Shown piece by piece: positions 60,178 to 64,000 of a stretch of 64,000 nt of DNA. A program made the translations under genes and the position numbers. The stretch comes from Brachypodium distachyon (lineage: Eukaryota > Streptophyta > Magnoliopsida > Poales > Poaceae). Under the pieces are notes generated by a model, which made no database searches, was not told the DNA's origin, and saw nothing but the letters and a program-made list of their open reading frames with translations. The DNA is taken from contig NC_016132.3 in NCBI RefSeq assembly GCF_000005505.3, positions 8,122,001 to 8,186,000 on the forward strand, given 5' to 3'. The number at the start of each line of letters is the position of its first letter. The first letter of the stretch is position 1.

Positions 60178-60837
60178 GGTGCCGGGTAGCAAACGTGCAA
60201 AGGCATTCTCAGAAAATGGAAAGCGCAAACAAATCCTGTCTAGGTAGAAAGAACCAAGGGCCCGTTTGAAATCCAAGATATTCAAATATCCCACAAAATG
60301 TTAATTCCAAGTTTGTGTAAGTGAACAAAAAGGATGCAGTTGTATTCACATGTAATTTGGCAGAGGCAGATGCAAAATTGCAATAACTAAAACAAGTAAC
60401 AAGAAGCAACTTATTACTTATGTAATCAGTGTTTTAGTACGACAGATTATTCATAAAAGGTGCTCAAAATACAGCTTTGGGAATTGGCGATCACATCAGG
60501 CACGAACCTAAAGATTAGGGACACGAGAACCATTACCATAAACAAGGCAGGAACGGTTGCATTATTGCAAGCCTTAAGCAATGATACAGCAGAACATTTT
60601 ACCAGAGGAAATAGGAAATCACTTCTTTTGTTTTCCTTTCCAATCTCAACCCCCAAAATAAATGTATAAAAAGATAATGTTACATTTAACAGCCGTGCTA
60701 AATAAGGTACACCTTTTTGCGTTACAGATTAACTTTACAACAGTTCTACAAACCTGAGCTCGTAGAAGTACCGTGTGAATACAACATAAATGGTCAAACA
60801 ATTGTCAGACTGGATATGTATATATCATCTGCTCCAG

Positions 60838-62711
60838 TCAAGGTTCATCCATTGTCTGAATTGGAGGTGGGGTGACACTAGGACCTGAAGAGCTGCTACT
60901 GTCTGTTCTCTCACGGATCTCCCTGTACTCTTGGCATATGGCACACAAGTGACAGAATAAGTGGGTCGTCAAATCGCCGCATGGTGCTTCCTGGAAAATA
61001 TAAGTATTTTAGATGAATGACTCTGGCCAAGGAAAGGACAGGCTGCCTCTGATAAATCACAGCATGAATGGATGATAAGGCCTATGAAGAATCTAAAGAT
61101 AATCACACAGCAATAGGCAATTAGAGTTACAGACCAATTAAAGGGTAATAATGATAATGGCAAGCAAAGTTCTAACTACTCACCGGAAGATTGTACTTTG
61201 CTCTTAGTGTTTGGCGATATCCACAAGCATAACAAGCAACAGCAGACCCCGGAACTGCTAATACAAGTCCCCCGGTACACAAACAGCAGAAACTTGTAAG
61301 AAGACCCCAAAGCATGCAATGTGTAGTGCATGATCCAGCAAGAGTTCCAGAACCCAAGAACTGTGCATTTTTTCCAAAAAGGAAGCAGGGGCAAGCCGCA
61401 CCAATACAACCTAGAATGTGATCAGAACATTTGAGGGTATAAGAACACTTTTCCTACTCTGCAAGTAAAAGGACTTCTGTTCAGAATAATACTGTATATT
61501 CTGATAACACTTCCGAATTGCATTAAGAATATTGCTTAGGCTATCATGACTTTCTAATGTAATTATGTAAAGCAATGCTGGAATAGTGCAGAGATTTCCT
61601 TGCGAATCCAATTGTACAATGAAATGATGTTTTTACCATATTTAGTACCTTGTTACTGTGATTTCAAAGGACAGACAAAAAGGACAGAGAAAAGAGCAAC
61701 AACCAGGGGTAAGAATAAGCTGAAACCAATATCACAGTACTTGTTCAAATTTTAAGTTCACGCTTTCCTCCAGCTCAACTCCACAGCACCATGGAAATAT
61801 TAACTAACTGCATATGTCACCACGAGAATTAGTTCTGTTTTCTTTTTCAATCCCCTTTTACTAACCACATATGAGAAGGTGACAGGAAGCTATTGATACT
61901 CTCCCTATGAATTGGAACAGGGGCACAAATTCTCTATTAGTCTAAGTCAGTCTCATCTTTATGAAAGTTGGCTCCAGTGAGATTACAAGAGTAACTTTAA
62001 CACTGGGAATTCTGAACGGGAAAGTGGATTCGACTACTCTTAGGATAATGCAATCAAATCATGTTCATCTAAAAATGAAAATATATTTGAACATTACAAC
62101 ATTACTTCCATATTGTTTGAACTTGAATGCAGTAACTTCAATGATTATTTCTATCCTAGTTGTGGAGTTGAGTATTCAATTGGGTTACACCAATGGCCAT
62201 CGGCATAGAAATATCGATCCTCAATATAAGAATTAAAATGTAACTTAGAGCGCCACCGACTACCAAGATTAACAAAAATAGATAAGACTGTTCTCATAAG
62301 TCATAACTATGATCAAATTTGTCTCTAAAGCACCCACTTGTTCCCACATATTATGTAATATGTGCTAAGAAACCATCAAAACTAGTACTACAATGTGATA
62401 AATCTGATAACTGAAAACAGAGATATGTTACTAGGTGCAGTTTCAAGGTTTTGATTTTATCTTATCATTCAACCAAAGAGCACCTTTTATCTTTCCTTCT
62501 GTAAATCAAGGAGTCACAGGTCAGAAAGTAGCATACAGCTCTGTGGATCATCAAAACAAGCACAGATGCCTGAAGACCATTGTGTAGGATCCCGGCTTAA
62601 TTTATGGCGTGCAGAAGTATTCTCCTCCGCTGCAGGAACGTGATCCTCTTCAGTGTCTACACCATATAATGGAACATACTGAGGCGGCACATAGCTTCCT
62701 TTTCCGTCCAT
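60838..62711 (-). CDS. PLAC8-domain Cys-rich membrane protein, complete
   Basis: Exons on the minus strand: 62711-62537, 61410-61184 and 60990-60838. They total 555 bp and encode 184 residues; introns are GT-AG and in frame. Residues 40-160 carry the PLAC8 (DUF614) hallmarks: SSGICACFDDPQSC, then CCIGAACPCFLFGKNAQFLG, a hydrophobic segment SFCCLCTGGLVLAVPG, the YRQTLRAKYNLP turn, and CGDLTTHLFCHLCAICQEYR near the end. The C-terminus is Ser/Pro-rich (SGPSVTPPPIQTMDEP). PLAC8 proteins in plants include the cell number regulators/FW2.2-like and PCR metal-transport proteins, usually at the plasma membrane. The CCxxxxCPC motif is present, but which activity this member has cannot be told from sequence. 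The ATG follows directly after the splice acceptor of a 5'UTR intron. Confidence 0.93.
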
Positions 62712-63500
62712 CTATGTAACACAAAAGGCAGTGGTTATGGTAAAAAAAAAATACAGCTTCACTAAAAGATGATAAAACATTCGACCCCGCCGCACAGTGC
62801 AGTGGAAAGACCGAGCTTAGTTACGAATTGTAAACTCCTAGTGTGTTTGATTATAATGGTGAAGGCCGCACATTAAAAGCAGAAGAATTCAGCATGCTTT
62901 GAACAGAAAAAAAATGAAATCCTTACAGATTGACTTTTGAATTGAGGGTATCTCCTAATTCAGATAGCATCAGCAACATATATGTCGAAAACAAAAACAA
63001 GCATTCTAAACTACTAAGACAATATCCTCAGGTACTCCTGAGAAAAGATAGATTTTCAATCACGCAACCACCGTTTCCCAGAGAATGAATGAATCCACTA
63101 TTTCCGTCACGCGGTAGTCAATATGTTGGATTCAAAATTTACAATTCGAGCAAAAAATAGAATTGTGTTTCTAAAACACAGGAGGAGGACCGGCCTACCT
63201 TGATTTTGCCTCAGTACGAATTGGGCGAGATTAAGGAGATGAAAAGGGGGGCTAAAGGGCAGAATCGGTTCGTTGGGTGATGGGAGGAGAAACGGTCGGG
63301 AGCGAGAGAATCGAAGGGGAGATCAACCGGCGGTGGGTGGCGGCGGCGCCGCGAGGAGGAAGACGAGAGGGGGGGCTGGGACGCTCGGCAGCGAGATGGG
63401 CCAAAAGGAGGGAGGGGTGGCGGCGCTCGCGCGAGGAGGAAGACGAGCTAGGGGGCCGGGGGCCGGGGCGCTCCGCAACTAGACGGGAGGTGCGTCTCAC
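62712..63500 (-). promoter_or_regulatory. 5'UTR exon, leader intron and promoter of the PLAC8 gene
   Basis: On the minus strand a splice donor AATCAAG|GTAGGC lies at about 63198, and its acceptor TTACATAG lies directly before the ATG at 62711. This gives a leader intron of about 490 bp. The GC-rich 63240-63490 stretch with C/T runs on the minus strand fits the untranslated first exon and core promoter. No clear TATA box was found. Confidence 0.65.
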
Positions 63501-63540
63501 GAAGGACAGGAAAAAAAAGACGAGATAGATGGGCTTCGTC

Positions 63541-64000
63541 CCACCCCACGGGTAAGCCTTATTCGTTATTCAGTTCGTACGATTTTGAAATCACGAGAAT
63601 AAGAGAATAAGAACAGAAGATTAAAATTAAAATATCATACACACTTCAATCCATATAAATTACACAAATTTAGAAACATTCCTTAGGAATCTAACATATT
63701 CATTTGTATGAAACAAATGTTACATATAGGAAAAAATGGGTTGAAATCTTGTATAAATCTTATAAGATTCCTCCGAATAGGGTCTAAAAGGCGGGCAAAA
63801 AAATTATCCATAGACTCTGCCTACTTTTTATTTTATTTTTACCATGGTTTGTAAAGCGTTTACGTTAATTTCAACGTAGGTCCAATCAACTTAGCAGCAG
63901 TGAGTTAGAACTCTTGTGATAATGCAGTCGAAGAGGTTTCTACAGCATGCAATCATGTGAGATGTAACTCTTCAAACCTATTCATGCTACATTAACATGA
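63541..64000. other. Right-edge AT-rich flank
   Basis: No gene seen. 63590-63790 is AT-rich, with a possible MITE ending in CCTCCGAATAGGG, but no paired terminus was found. Confidence 0.4.

Overview
The window reads as nuclear DNA of a grass, most likely a Pooideae relative of wheat, barley or Brachypodium. Evidence for this: GC-rich first exons, GT-AG introns, Stowaway MITEs with the CTCCCTCCGT-type terminus, Helitrons, Pack-MULE-like gene capture, and nested gypsy and copia LTR elements that carry solo LTRs. The species cannot be fixed from the sequence alone.

Genes and layout. Left edge: the 5' part of an F-box gene (minus). 3.3-9.0 kb: a complete 12-coding-exon PQ-loop transporter gene (minus). 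9.9-12.1 kb: a diverged triplicated non-coding segment. 13.0-16.0 kb: a complete 6-exon gene for RPN11, the proteasome lid deubiquitinase (plus). 20.0-22.3 kb: an intronless DUF4220/DUF594-type membrane protein (plus). 22.6-38.9 kb: a retroelement patchwork. A gypsy 5' half (LTR, PBS, gag) joins, in one orientation, a copia pol without LTRs plus a downstream coiled-coil ORF; the block is bounded by gypsy LTRs in inverted orientation. Two later insertions of another LTR family sit inside it: a 5.4 kb element lacking pol, with an antisense ORF, and a solo LTR. 38.9-42.4 kb: a probable Helitron containing a MULE with perfect 9-bp target duplications. 42.4-44.3 kb: a LINE fragment. 46.2-50.8 kb: an ABCG gene fragment and three Helitrons. 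51.3-52.4 kb: a U2AF65-like gene reduced to its C-terminal domain. 54-58 kb: a small Helitron, a ~1 kb fold-back element and a grass gene split by a solo copia LTR. 60.8-63.2 kb: a complete PLAC8-type Cys-rich gene (minus).

The cellular genes (ubiquitin system, transport, splicing, membrane Cys-rich protein) look like ordinary unlinked eukaryotic neighbours, not a pathway. No operon, CRISPR array, tRNA or rRNA gene was seen. The most unusual content is the order and logic of the nested elements: the insertions marked as having perfect target duplications can be peeled away to give older reading frames, so a relative history can be read.
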